Of a stretch of DNA of 64,000 nt, positions 23,939 through 34,540 are shown one piece after another (the stretch's first letter is position 1; each line of letters opens with the position of its first letter). Under the pieces are notes generated by a model, which did no database searches, was not told where the DNA came from, and saw only the letters and a program-made list of their open reading frames with translations. Position numbers and translations under genes: made by a program. Where the stretch lies: contig VZSF01007310.1 of the NCBI GenBank assembly GCA_013398295.1, positions 7,491-71,490 on the forward strand, written 5' to 3'. The stretch is from Chionis minor. Taxonomy: Eukaryota > Chordata > Aves > Charadriiformes > Chionididae.

Positions 23939-25867
23939 ACAGACGTGGTGATTATTGGAGTTTTAATTAAAATAGCGGGTAAAATAAGTATTATGGTGTG
24001 TTATTATTTCTGAGATAACAACAGAATAAAGGTGCCCATTTCTTTCTTGAGTGCAATTTTCTAAATGAAAAAGTAAACATTAATATCTTCAGAGATCTTA
24101 CTGATCTTGTACGATAATTTAGAAAAATATCTCTATTAGGGATAGTTATATATGCTTTTTGTTGGAAATGCAATCACAGGATGCGCACATAGCTGCAATC
24201 TGTAGACAGATTAAGTAAATTAAATCACTCAATGTCTTTTTTCAATAGCTCTAAAGTTAAAAGTAATTTGCAAAGAAAATACTCAGTTTCAATTGGTTTG
24301 TAATATCTGTTAATGATCTTTGGAAAAATTTCTGATAACATGCGGGAATTCCCTCAGGGACAGGGTTGTGAATAAGTGGATTTTTTTAAGTTTGAGATGT
24401 CATTAGCTAGTGATTTCTTTGAAGTAAAAAGCTGTTATGGAATAAATTGCAGAGGTATACAAGTGAACAGGACAATCATTTTTATGAATAATACACATTT
24501 TTTCCACTGTGCTTTCTGCCCCCCAAAGAAATAATTTACAATCTAACTTGCCATTGCAAACATACTGGAATCACAATTGTGTGTGCATTTTGTGCTTACT
24601 TTATGTATATGCACTGTCTTCGTATGAAAGTACAGGCTGCTGGTGCAAACCTGCTAGTGTAAGGAGCTGATACAGTCCTTTTAATTTTTTTTCTTTCCTT
24701 TTTTTTCTCTGGTAGATAACTTTTCCAACCCACAAGGCTGAAACAACTTCCCATAACTGAAATGACTGCAGCATAGCTTTTCCCTAGAAGACAGCCTCCC
24801 TGATTTCTTGTGGGGCCTGTAAGATGACTGAAGTTGTAAGTAAGTGCAATCATGGGAAAAAGGGGCCTCTATTCTCTTGGTACCTTGTTAGCATTAACAT
24901 CTTTTTAACAGTTCGGAGATGAACCAGGTATCTATCATACAATCCCCAAATAAGGTAACACTTCTCAGGACAAATGAGATCTCCTGACCTCTGCCTCCAT
25001 CTGAGGATATCTGAAGTAGAAAAAAGCACCAGAGGCACCGTAGGTTACACTTGCCCATGGGGAATGTTGTCCTGTTTCTGAGGTTCAGCTGTACAATTCA
25101 GTCACGGGCAGTTGAGGATAAGCCTTATGTCTCCATAGGCTTTTGTGGGTGGCTCTGGGTTTAGGCAGGGACTGGGGGTACTCTGAAGGAATGCTGGTCT
25201 GGGTCATGGGGCACTAGGGCTCCAGGGTGTCCTGTCACATAGATCAAAAGATAAAACTGGTTGCAGCCATTGAACCTCTGATTTCCTCACCTTCCTCCAA
25301 ACCTCTTTTGCCCAAGACCTCATTGATCTTGGTCTGCTTTTTCCTGATCTACAAACTGAGCTGTTAAGACATACCATGCTTGCATGAATATGACTGCTAC
25401 CTCCAAGGTTTCCGCGCAGGGTTGGATGAGAAAGGTTTTGTCCTGAGGTGAACAGCTATCAGTTTGAATAGGCTCCTAGTCTCTCCTGATCCTCTGAAGA
25501 CCCAATGTAGGAACCAATACCTACCCTGATAATTTATTAGTGGGTCAGACAGCCCCTCACTTCCCATACGTAGATGTTCAGTGGTGCTCTGCAGTTACTC
25601 TGAGAGTAGTGGGACTCCCTTCTGGCTGCTCCTTAGTGATCACTGGCATTGGTCAATCCTAAAATGCCTTGACTTTGAGAGGCCAATGCCAGACAATATG
25701 GAAAGAGATTCTCCTTCCTTGCTGTGCATTTAACAGTGTAACAGTCTGCCGTGGATGAAAATGCCTTACAGAGCCTGACTATTGACTGACATATGCCAAG
25801 AACCGCTGGGATGATGAGGCATTATTACATAATACCAGCTAGTGAAACTCTCACAGATTTTTTTAAG

Positions 25868-26130
25868 GCTAGGAGCAACCATTATTATCATCTAATCTGA
25901 CCTTCTGCATAATACGTGCTACTGAATTTAACCCAATCTGAACTTTGTGGGAAGATTTGCTTTTATACTTAAAAATGCCTCCTCATTTACAAATATGTTG
26001 CTGTTTCTCTCAGTACTATCCGTGCAGCAGCAAGTTCCATTAATTAACTGTACATTGTTTGGAAAAGCAATACCTCTTATCCGTTTGAATTTTGATACCT
26101 CTTCGTTTCACCTTGCAGGATAGGAAAGGT
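25868..26130 (-). mobile_element. Old CR1/L3-type LINE fragment, 3' region, minus strand
   Basis: Read on the plus strand, ATCATCTAATCTGACCTTCT is the complement of the CR1 3'-terminal phrase that usually reads ATCATCTAGTCTGACCTCCT. Further along, CAAGTTCCATTAATTAAC and the stretch around TCCGTTTGAATTTTGATACC match the antisense of the region encoding the end of ORF2. Divergence is high (many substitutions and indels), so this is an ancient insertion. It probably belongs to the same original copy as 26745-27060, with extra or unrecognisable sequence between. Confidence 0.7.
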
Positions 26131-26744
26131 TTTTTTTTCCTTTGCTGCTAATTAGGTTGGAAGATCATGAGGACGAAATGTTATTTATATTATAGTCATG
26201 CTTAAGTAGAACTCTGACGAAGCCTGGGGATCTCATTGCAGAAAGTGAGGGAGACTGTGCAAGTCCTTTGGGGCTGAGACTATTTGAATAGACAAATGGT
26301 ACATTTTTGAGGGAGCTGACTTATTTAACTGAAAAGATTGCCAGGCAAGTCAATGGATTTGTACCTCTGAATCACCTATACTTTCTGAAAAATGCATCCA
26401 AAGTTTGAAAGAAAGATATGGAAATGTGAAGTTTCTAAAACTGAGACCAAAAATGAGTTTGGGTATAGTCAGCAAAGGAACAAAGGTGTTGCTAATATGT
26501 AGCTCTGTCTCATGTTCACTGTTTGTAGGTCATGTTGGCCTCCAGTGGCTGAAAGTCCTCTAAGAGAACGGGGTACACTGAGGAAAATATCTGCAATGTC
26601 TGCTTCATGCAAGGGCCCAAAGCCTTCCAGAACTGCTGGGGTCCAAGGACACCTTCTAGGCTATCTCTGGCAACCATGCTTGTTCCAAGTTTATGGAGAG
26701 GGTTCGTGTATGATTTGCAGTCCCATGATGGGATGAATCTTCTC

Positions 26745-27060
26745 TGAGAGACAAGCTGGTGCTTGTGTTCTTTCTCTGTTCTCAAGAAATTTCCCATCCT
26801 TTTGACTTTTATCATTTTTATTGCCATTCTCTGGACTTGTTCTATTTCTACTTTCTTTTTTTCAGGGATGAGGTGACCAAATTTGAAGACAGTATTCAAA
26901 GTGAGGATGTGCCACTGATTTATATAATAGCATTATAATATTTTCCATATTATTCTCTAAAACTCTTTTCTTCATACAAACCCCATAAGATTCTTTTTAA
27001 TTCTTTGAACTATAGTGCCTTTTAACATCTGTAGTTTACTCTGATCAGATTTTGACAAAG
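26745..27060 (-). mobile_element. Old CR1/L3-type LINE fragment, ORF2 C-terminal region, minus strand
   Basis: The minus-strand frame ending at 26899 still reads like the CR1 ORF2 segment downstream of reverse transcriptase, with VFKFGHLIPEKK followed by IEQVQRMAIKMIKVKRMGNF. The family pattern there is a W/F-x-P-x-L-K-K-D stretch, then LE-x-VQRRATKMI-x-GL. Plus-strand phrases such as GTGACCAAATTTGAAGACAG, AGTATTCAAAGTGAGGATGT and ATTTATATAATAGCATTATA are the expected antisense of that region. Stops and frameshifts abound and it is not functional. The neighbouring 3'-end piece at 25868-26130 is on the same strand and in the expected order. Confidence 0.82.
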
Positions 27061-28520
27061 GAATAAAAGGCTCCATTTTTCACATAGAATTTTATTTATT
27101 GTTTGAACTTTAGAGGAGAAATTGGTTAACTTACAATTTAAAATTCTTGGCAATGTAGACCGTTGGGCAAGGATTTCATTATCAGCCCTTCTACACTTTC
27201 TGTAGCAATGTGTGAAGCTGAAAGTTGGTGTATGCGGTCTTGGCTCAAGAGACTTGTCTTTTATTTTATAAACACTGACAAAGACTTAATTTGGAGCTGC
27301 CAGCATCCCCAAAGATACCAGAAATGTCGTTCACCTCTACCCTCTTCCTGATGAAACACGCTGGGGCCATACCTTTACACATTGTTGATGCATGTGAGTG
27401 GTACCCGAGTTCTGTGGTCTCCTCTTTACTGTCCCACACACCTCCATGCTGGTTTGGGGGAGACCCCTTTGAAAATGAGGCTCTTGATGGCTGCAGAGAG
27501 TGAGGATTTCGCTCCTGCTGCACAGCTGGGCATTGTGCCTTCATCAGGGTATTAGAAAAGGCTCAGGAAAAACAGTTACATCTATTTTATTGCCTAAGAT
27601 GCTTCCTGAAGCTACTGCCTTTCCTTAGAGTTACCAATCCAAGTGCTGACCCAGCCTGACCCTACTTATCTTGTAAAAGCTGACAAGATCACAGCCTGAA
27701 GCAGTATAGCCACAGGCTCAATACTAGCTACCGAAATGTCTGTTTAGTATTTTCAAGAAACGCTGCTCAAAAGATTTACAATACCAGCTGCTAGATAGAT
27801 GGACAACACCAACACACAACCCTGACCCCTGAACGCTCAGCTCCACTTACGCAGAAATTTGTGCCTCTGAAGGGGCCAACACTGAGCTGCCACAAAATAG
27901 TGATTCCGTACCTGCAAGTGAGCTGGAATTCAAGCACCGTATGATTATATACACTCAGAAATTGGGTAAGAGTATTTGAAAACTACAGTCTTGAGTTCAG
28001 AATTCATTGTTAGCGTCTTTTGTCAGTTGCATTACTGCTTTAGGAATAGAAAGAGCAGAGAAATTCTTCTGTTCAGGATAGAGAATTGTCTTAATTCTTC
28101 CATGACCAAAGCAGTTTTTCATCAGAAGTTATTTTTAGATGAACAGTTAAGTTTCTCCCCTAGCAAACATTTTGGCTCCATTGTATGAAAGCAAATTCAC
28201 ATTTTCACAGATATTTCTAAGGATAAACACAGGTCTAAATATCCAAGAAATATTAAGGGACCGATCTGGATTAGTTGTATATACATTCATATACAACATA
28301 CATTAATAGTTCTTGCAGAGTGATTTTTTTTTCTTTTCTTTTTAGAACAGCAGAGGCATGGAAAAGACATTGAGGTCCTGTTGCTCCTGTCGGAAACTTC
28401 TGCTGACTACAGCACGAGTTGGATTTGGCCCAGAGAAACCAAATACACACAAGTAACGATGAGTTGGCCATAGAAGCAAGGAAAATTACAGATAACAGGT
28501 GCCCACAAATTAGCAATGTA
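27061..28520. other. Unique non-coding sequence between two CR1 fossils
   Basis: Only short open frames (up to 92 codons) are present and none is recognised. No RNA gene or simple repeat of note was seen. It may include CR1 sequence too decayed to recognise. Confidence 0.5.
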
Positions 28521-28870
28521 CCTTTTAGGTCATCCAGCACAGCTCCCTGACACCATGCGATTATTTCCTACGGCATATTTTCAGTTGTTTTGTGTGCCTA
28601 GATTAAATGTCCTAAGTTGTGCCATGTCCCTAGGGAGAGATTGTGCTGCCTAGAGTATCTTGTTGTCAGAAGCTTTTTTTCCTTTCTTAACATCATCATA
28701 TTTCTCCTAGTTATGTCCCTTTGCAAACCTCCTTTTTTTCCTTCATTTGTGCTATTTTAACTAGTGTGATGTTGTGCTTAGTTAGCATTAAGCCAACCCA
28801 TAGCTATTTAGCTCATTTAATCTTCCCTGACAAATCAGTCCTTTTAGTCTCCTGGTTATTCTTCCTCTCC
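28521..28870 (-). mobile_element. Old CR1/L3-type LINE fragment, 3' end, minus strand
   Basis: On the plus strand GGTCATCCAGCACAGCTCCC marks the reversed 3' end. The region then runs through GATTATTTCCTACGGCATAT and TTTTCAGTTGTTTTGTGTGCC to CTCCTAGTTATGTCCCTTTG, which is a near-exact match to a well-remembered CR1 antisense phrase, and on to TCAGTCCTTTTAGTCTCC. The order of these blocks is exactly that of a reversed CR1 3' portion about 350 bases long. It is moderately diverged, older than the copy at 8.4 kb, and has no intact frame. Confidence 0.8.
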
Positions 28871-29689
28871 TCTTGTCACACGCCTGCCTGTCAGTATTTT
28901 TTTCAGTTATGAGATGTTAAAGATGTGATACGTTTCTCTGAACTAGTGAGAGATCTGGTATAGAGCTGAGCACCCTCAATGTCTTCTCCTGGAAAAACCC
29001 TCCTGATGTCTCCAGTGGAAAGCTGCCAGCGCTCTGGACATGCACACAGGTAGAGTATCCTGCTCAAACTACTTCCTTGGTGCCACTTATTCTGTTGGCC
29101 AGCAAAACCCTATTAAAACAGTTAACCTAGTAGTTCAAAAAACAAATACATGTAATTACGGTTTTATTTTCTTTTTCATATTTTAATGTTAGGAGATAGA
29201 GTAGCACAGATAAAAAGATCCTTGTAGCTGTTGTTGAGGTTTTCTGACTCTTTGTCATGGACGTCACAGTCTAAAAATATGGAAGACATTGTCTAGTAAC
29301 TATATCTGAGGAGAGTCCATTGTAGAAAGTAATTATATACATAGTCACAAGCCTAGCTGTTCACTTCAGGCAATAAATTCTGATCAACAAACAGCACTCC
29401 TTTAGTGCTAAATGAGATCTTGGTTGTAATTGAATGTCTTTACCTTTGTGTTCTGTTGGATTGGAGGAATATCATTTTAATCTGCTCTCTTTAAATTTTC
29501 ATTAAGGAACGTTTCAGCTACCTGCAGCCTCATCTGATGATGTTTAATGATACCAGCTAGCTCGGTCTTCCGTGCACCAGCAGGGTCTTCTTTAAATTGG
29601 TCAACTGTATGGAACATTGTTTTCAAATTTAACATACTTGGAATCAACCTTTTGAAATAATGGCATTTCTAAAGACAGTTTATCTATAT

Positions 29690-29770
29690 AGTGCACGCAC
29701 ATACATGTGTGCATTTGTATGTGCTTGTGTGTATGCATATATATATGCGTAAGTGCACACATATGTACAG
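29690..29770. repeat. Degenerate TG/TA microsatellite
   Basis: Alternating purine-pyrimidine sequence with GTGTGTATGCATATATATATG at its core (29729-29749) and self-complementary GCACAC/GTGTGC words on both sides. It is a decayed dinucleotide repeat that could fold back on itself. Confidence 0.65.
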
Positions 29771-32162
29771 AAATGCCGATCCTGTTCACCTTCTTGAAAT
29801 CATTTCAGCTGGTATTAACATAAATGTGCTGTTAAATTGGCAGTGTTATGCATTTTTGTTGGAGTTTACTTCTGTAACATAAAATCAGAAAGATAAGCTG
29901 TGAAACTCATGCAGCTGATGACATAATGCTGGGATCTCGTGATGCTGAATCTCATATTTCTAAGCGTGTGGGATGGATGTTCCTTGCTGGAATAATTATA
30001 CTGCCTATTGCAATATATGTTTCCTTGTTTTCATGTGGGCACTGAGATGTCCAAACCATTAAACGTATATGGTAAAATGAGTCCTGTGTTTCTTATTTAT
30101 TCTAAAGAAGGCATTAACTTTCTACAGTTGTTTTATTGTATAATAAAGCCGACTACTCTAAGAATCTGTGATAAGCATAGCAATAATCTGTGACAACATG
30201 CATATTTATGTTTAATAATGATGTCCAAATGTACATATGTGCATACAAATATGCATATACATATAAACAAACACACATAGAGAGACATAGACACAAATTA
30301 AATGGAACCAATTAGAATGTGGCATAAATAGATTCAAAGCTTACCTGCTATGGCTGCGTGAAGGGATAATTTGAGCTACAAAAACAAGCAAGAAAGCATA
30401 GCTCAATACACTCCATTGGCTCGGTCCCATTACGCTCAACAGTGACAGGCTGTATGCTAAGACGGGGTACCAGCAGACATTCGTAATGACAGCTGGTTCA
30501 AAACAGAGCTTTCAAAATAGTGCAACACCCCTAACTTCCTTCCAAAGCTTGGTGTTTGCCAGCGCTTAACTGAGGCTGGTTCTTAAGGTCAGATGTTCAG
30601 ATAAGTTATTCGGAAAGGATCTGGTTCTTTATGTTTGAACTGTATATCTATTCAACATACAGGCTCTTTGTTGCCCATGAATTTGCATTTGAGCTCACAC
30701 ATGGATTATTGCTTGGCTACTACCTGCAAAAATGATGCGTGTTTCACCCTGATACTGTGCCCTATTTGCCCGAGATTGTCCTCTGTTGAGTTCTCCACTC
30801 TCTTGTGGGCTACATAAACGGAGATCCAGCCAGTAGCTGTTTCTTTTTGCTGGGACAAAAAAATCCCTCAGCCTCTCTATTGACAAATGGAGGAAAAGTG
30901 GCTTCCCTTTAATATCACCCACATCACACCCACTATGCTCAGCCAACTAGGAACACAGCAAAAAACCCACTTCAGTTGTTCTGTGTGACTTTTCCTGGTG
31001 GATGCGCATAGAATCTGGAAATAAACGTGTTCCTCCTTTGGAAGGAAATGCAAACAGGGTTTATCTATTTGCATTTGAACTCAGTGAAAAATAACCAGGC
31101 ACAGAAAGCAAGACTGAAGATAAGACATGAATATAAGTAAAGCTAAGTTTCACTAAGCTAAATTCAAGTGAAACGTGCCACGTTGTTATAATTACTGCAT
31201 AGAACATACACTAATTAATTGTTATGCCGTGCTGGTAAAATAGTCAAGTATTACATATGGGGCAAGTAGAGGAGCTTATCCTGGGATGTTATTGACTTTG
31301 TTGAGAAGCCAGTATGTGGGGAGCATGCCATGAACAACCTTGTGAAAATGAGGCTGGTGAATTGATTTGGTCTTAGAAATGACTTTTTGGGGCTGTTAGA
31401 AAAATATTTTAAATCTATGATAAATTGTAGTTGTAGCACTGGACTACTAAGCGTGTGTGGTGTGTTCAAAAGGAGTTTTTCATTTACCATATCACCTGGG
31501 GACCCCAAGCGCTAAGCATCAGACCTTCAGAGGAATTCAGACAGCTAAAAGTGCTGCCATTTGGGGATCTTCAGAACCGCCTGGACACTTTTCTCCAAAT
31601 GAAATCAAGGAGACCTGGGCATCAAGGCGCTTCACGAAAGCGTTGACCAGGTGTCTATCAGTCTCTTGGGGAGCTGTATTCATTTCAGGAGTGTTGATCC
31701 TGCTTCAGCTGGAGGTGCCTCAGGGGAGATACCGAGGGGAACAGGATGAGTCTGCTCATTTCTGGAGGAGGTATGGCTCTCCTGCAAACCAGAGGCTTGT
31801 GCAGGGCTGCTTCCCTGCGACAGGCTTGCTTGGCTTACTGACACCCGTCCTGCTAGCTCCAGCATGGTATGTGTGAGCAGTGTTGGCCACGCACTCTGGC
31901 TGGCGATGCTCCTGTTTGCCATCAGCCTTCCCTCCTGGATCAGGGCCGCTACCGATTGCTGAGGGGTGGCCAGGAGCAGCTCCCTCTGGTGAACCTCTTT
32001 TGTGCTTTTATCTCCCTCCTCTTGGCAGTAAGCTGCCACTGGCTCCCAGCCATGGCCCTCTCACCCTCCCCAGTGCCCAGCTTGCACGCTCAGCCAGTGC
32101 CTACATCTCTTCCAGCAGCTGGCCCTACTTTTCCTCCACAGCTGGCTGCTGCCCCCTACTGT

Positions 32163-32278
32163 GGTAATTATTATTTATTATGGATATTCAGTGTACATTA
32201 TGTGTCCAGAGTCCGGTACTGCCAGAATCACTACCAGGGTCCCACTGTGTGGGCAGAAGCACACAGCAATACACAGTT
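32163..32278 (+). repeat. Possible ancient SINE (MIR-like, as seen in reptiles)
   Basis: ATTATTATTTATTATGGATATTC, then CCAGAGTCC and CAGGGTCCCACTGTGTGGGC, follow the block order of a repeat common in turtles and crocodiles (an ATT-rich start, a short CCCCAGTC block, then GGCCCCATTGTGCTAGGC and a GTACAAACACA-type end). The match is partial and made from memory. It could be coincidence in AT-rich DNA. Confidence 0.3.
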
Positions 32279-32640
32279 GTTCCACATCGATATTCACCCG
32301 AATCTCACGCAGGGAGAGACTGAGGGGGAAGGAGTGAAGGTGGCTGTTGGCACCTATTAGCACTATCTGATGTGACACGTACTCTCTGTCCTGTGTTACA
32401 TGACTCCAGCAACAGCACAGCTGAGTGCAGAACTGCTTTTTCTCCACCTTGCTATCAATAGCATGTCTCCCGCTATTCCTGCTATCTAGCAGGAAACACC
32501 TGAGGTGTTTTCCAAAAGTCATAGTCGCTGCTCAGTCACAGTTTAACTCCCTGTTGCTGTGAATGCAGATGCTGCTTGGTTTTCAGTTGCTGCCGAGAAG
32601 TATAATGCCCTTAGACCACAGCATGGCTATGTAGGACATC

Positions 32641-32760
32641 ATTTTCTTTCCCATTTCTCTCCCCCACCTTCTTCTCTGCGATTTTCTGTTCATGTGGGTT
32701 CCTTTGTGCATGCATCCTTCTCCTTGCACTTCACCCTTCCTCCTCACCCTGCCTCCTGAA
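32641..32760. repeat. Pyrimidine-rich low-complexity stretch
   Basis: Repeated CTTCTC, CCTCC and TTTCTC words, with pyrimidines in clear excess on the plus strand. No coding or transposon signal is visible. Confidence 0.5.
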
Positions 32761-34154
32761 GACACCATCTTTGGTTCAAAACAGAGGAGCTTTAACTCCC
32801 ACAACCTACTGCATGGGCAAAAGCACCCGGAGGAAGAAGCAGCTTCTGTACGTTTGGAAAAATATAGAGTTCTAAATGTATTTCACACATATACGTGTAT
32901 GCATGAGAGGCAGGTTCTCAGCTGTGGTGGTGAAGGTTAGCTCTGTTCAAGAAGAGGGAGCAATACTGCTCCATGGTAGCTGAGGATCTGTCCCAGTATG
33001 TAAATGTAAATATCTATTTTTACAAGCCCTCCTACAGTTTGCTTAAAAAAAAAAAAGCTTTCTTTTTAGACACTGAAAGCATACAAGCCAGTCAGAAATG
33101 TCCCACTTTCTATATTTTGTCTAATTCCTACCTCTGATTTCCTTTGAAAGCTTTCAAAATCTAATGAATTCAAAAGAGACAGAGTGAGTTAAAACTGAAG
33201 TAGCTTTGCCTTCAGTGCACTGGGCCTGCAGGAGCTGAAAAAAGCAGGAGAGACACTGAAAGGGTAAGAAGCCATGTAAATCCAGATAATTTAAAATGTT
33301 TGATTATAAGTGGGCTCACCAAACCCAGCAAAATTTCCACTGTCCTATTACTTGTAATCTTCTGCCCTTTCAGCTAGCTGCAGCAAGTTAATGTCAAGAG
33401 CAAATACTCACGTAATGCAATCTCTACATCAGAGCATTTTCTGCCATGAATCACTTCTTAAATTGTTTTGAGTTTACATTTAATTGCTTCCTTTGCATGC
33501 TATGTGTACACATGCACTCCTCCCGCCTCTCATATTTCATATGTAACTGTCATGTAGGCTGGAGCTATAGTCTTTGGATATGGCTTATTCAAACCTCAGA
33601 GCTCAAGGAGTTTGAATCCAGGAACTGATTTGTCCTCTTTTAAGATGGGAACCACATGTGTGACTTGGATCCAGATCTGGGGTGGATTCTGGATACGCTA
33701 ATTTGAGTGCATTAAGAGTTGGGATTCAGACTCGTTTATTTGTTATGACACTAGTCCTAATACCCACTACGGGGTGTTCACCTTTCCCCTCACTAGAAAG
33801 AGAAATGCTTCCCATACTTTCTCTGGACTGATTTGTAGTTCATGCCAGGAACAAATCAACTTCAAGCTATTTTTCTCGGTTTTATTTCTTACCATCCTCT
33901 ATGACAATCGCTTGTAAGTGACCTCTGCAAAAACTTTTGAGCATTTGGATCACTTAGTCACCTCCCTCAGAAGGCTACTCCACTCTTTTTTCAACGTACT
34001 CCAATCATACAGGGAGGTACTTTTTCCCCTTGTAACAGCGTCCGTGGTTCGAGAGACTGAAGAACACCCTCGTGGGGTGTTCCTGTCCAACAAACTCTCT
34101 CTTGAGCTGCTGTTCAGAACCGGTTTCTTGGGCTCCCTAAAACTGTGGGAAACT

Positions 34155-34540
34155 TCAAAGCCCTGCAATTCCCAGGATTTTCCTCATCTCCTTTTGAAGA
34201 CAGGCAACATAACAGGGCTTCCCAGCCTTCTTGTGCTGCTGCATTTTTCAAGGGAAGAAGGCATCCCCTTGTCAGTATCTTGGCTTTTTCTCACTTTATT
34301 TCCCCTCAGAACTCCCAGATGAACACCATCCGCTTGTGGTGATTTACTGCACTTGAGTTTCTCAAGTTACTCTACAACTTCCTCCTTAGAGACTTCAATC
34401 TGTATAAAGGCCACACTCTGATTTTCTTTGCAAAGTGCCTTTGGCACAGGAATTTCTACACAACTCTCAGCAGCAGACATGATGCAAGAGATTCATTTAA
34501 CTCCTCTGCTAGCTTGTTGCACTTTTCTCCTGACCCACTT
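34155..34540 (-). mobile_element. Old CR1/L3-type LINE fragment, reverse transcriptase region, minus strand
   Basis: Translating the minus strand around 34300-34345 gives PQADGVHLGVLRGNK, matching the conserved early reverse transcriptase motif of CR1/L2/L3 LINEs (pattern G-P-D-G-I-H-P-R-V-L-R). Plus-strand phrases GCAATTCCCAGGATTTTCC, CAGAACTCCCAGATGAACAC and GCAAGAGATTCATTTAACTC fall in the order expected for a reversed ORF2. Several frameshifts and stops interrupt it, so it is a dead, ancient copy. It marks a different part of ORF2 from the pieces at 26.7 and 44.9 kb. Confidence 0.75.

Larger units (their letters stand above)
18311..25860. other. Unique non-coding sequence
   Basis: No gene was recognised. 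It holds a purine tract (19119-19168), a GC-rich block (19.58-19.86 kb), a poly-A tract (19897-19910), an imperfect tandem duplication (about 21089-21140) and a pair of small hairpins (23896-23938). Minus-strand open frames of 130-141 codons near 21.86-22.44 kb overlap one another in different frames and show no domain. Confidence 0.5.
28871..34154. other. Unique non-coding sequence with TG-rich patches
   Basis: No gene was recognised. It holds TG/CA-rich stretches (29690-29770; 30225-30300), an SINE-like fragment (32163-32278), a GC-rich block (31.65-32.16 kb) with overlapping chance open frames up to 163 codons, and a pyrimidine-rich stretch (32641-32760). Confidence 0.5.

Noticed and set aside
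31869..32360. 163-codon plus-strand frame with hydrophobic segment
   Set aside because: Overlaps other frames in GC-rich DNA and runs into the SINE-like stretch; no domain and no splice sites.
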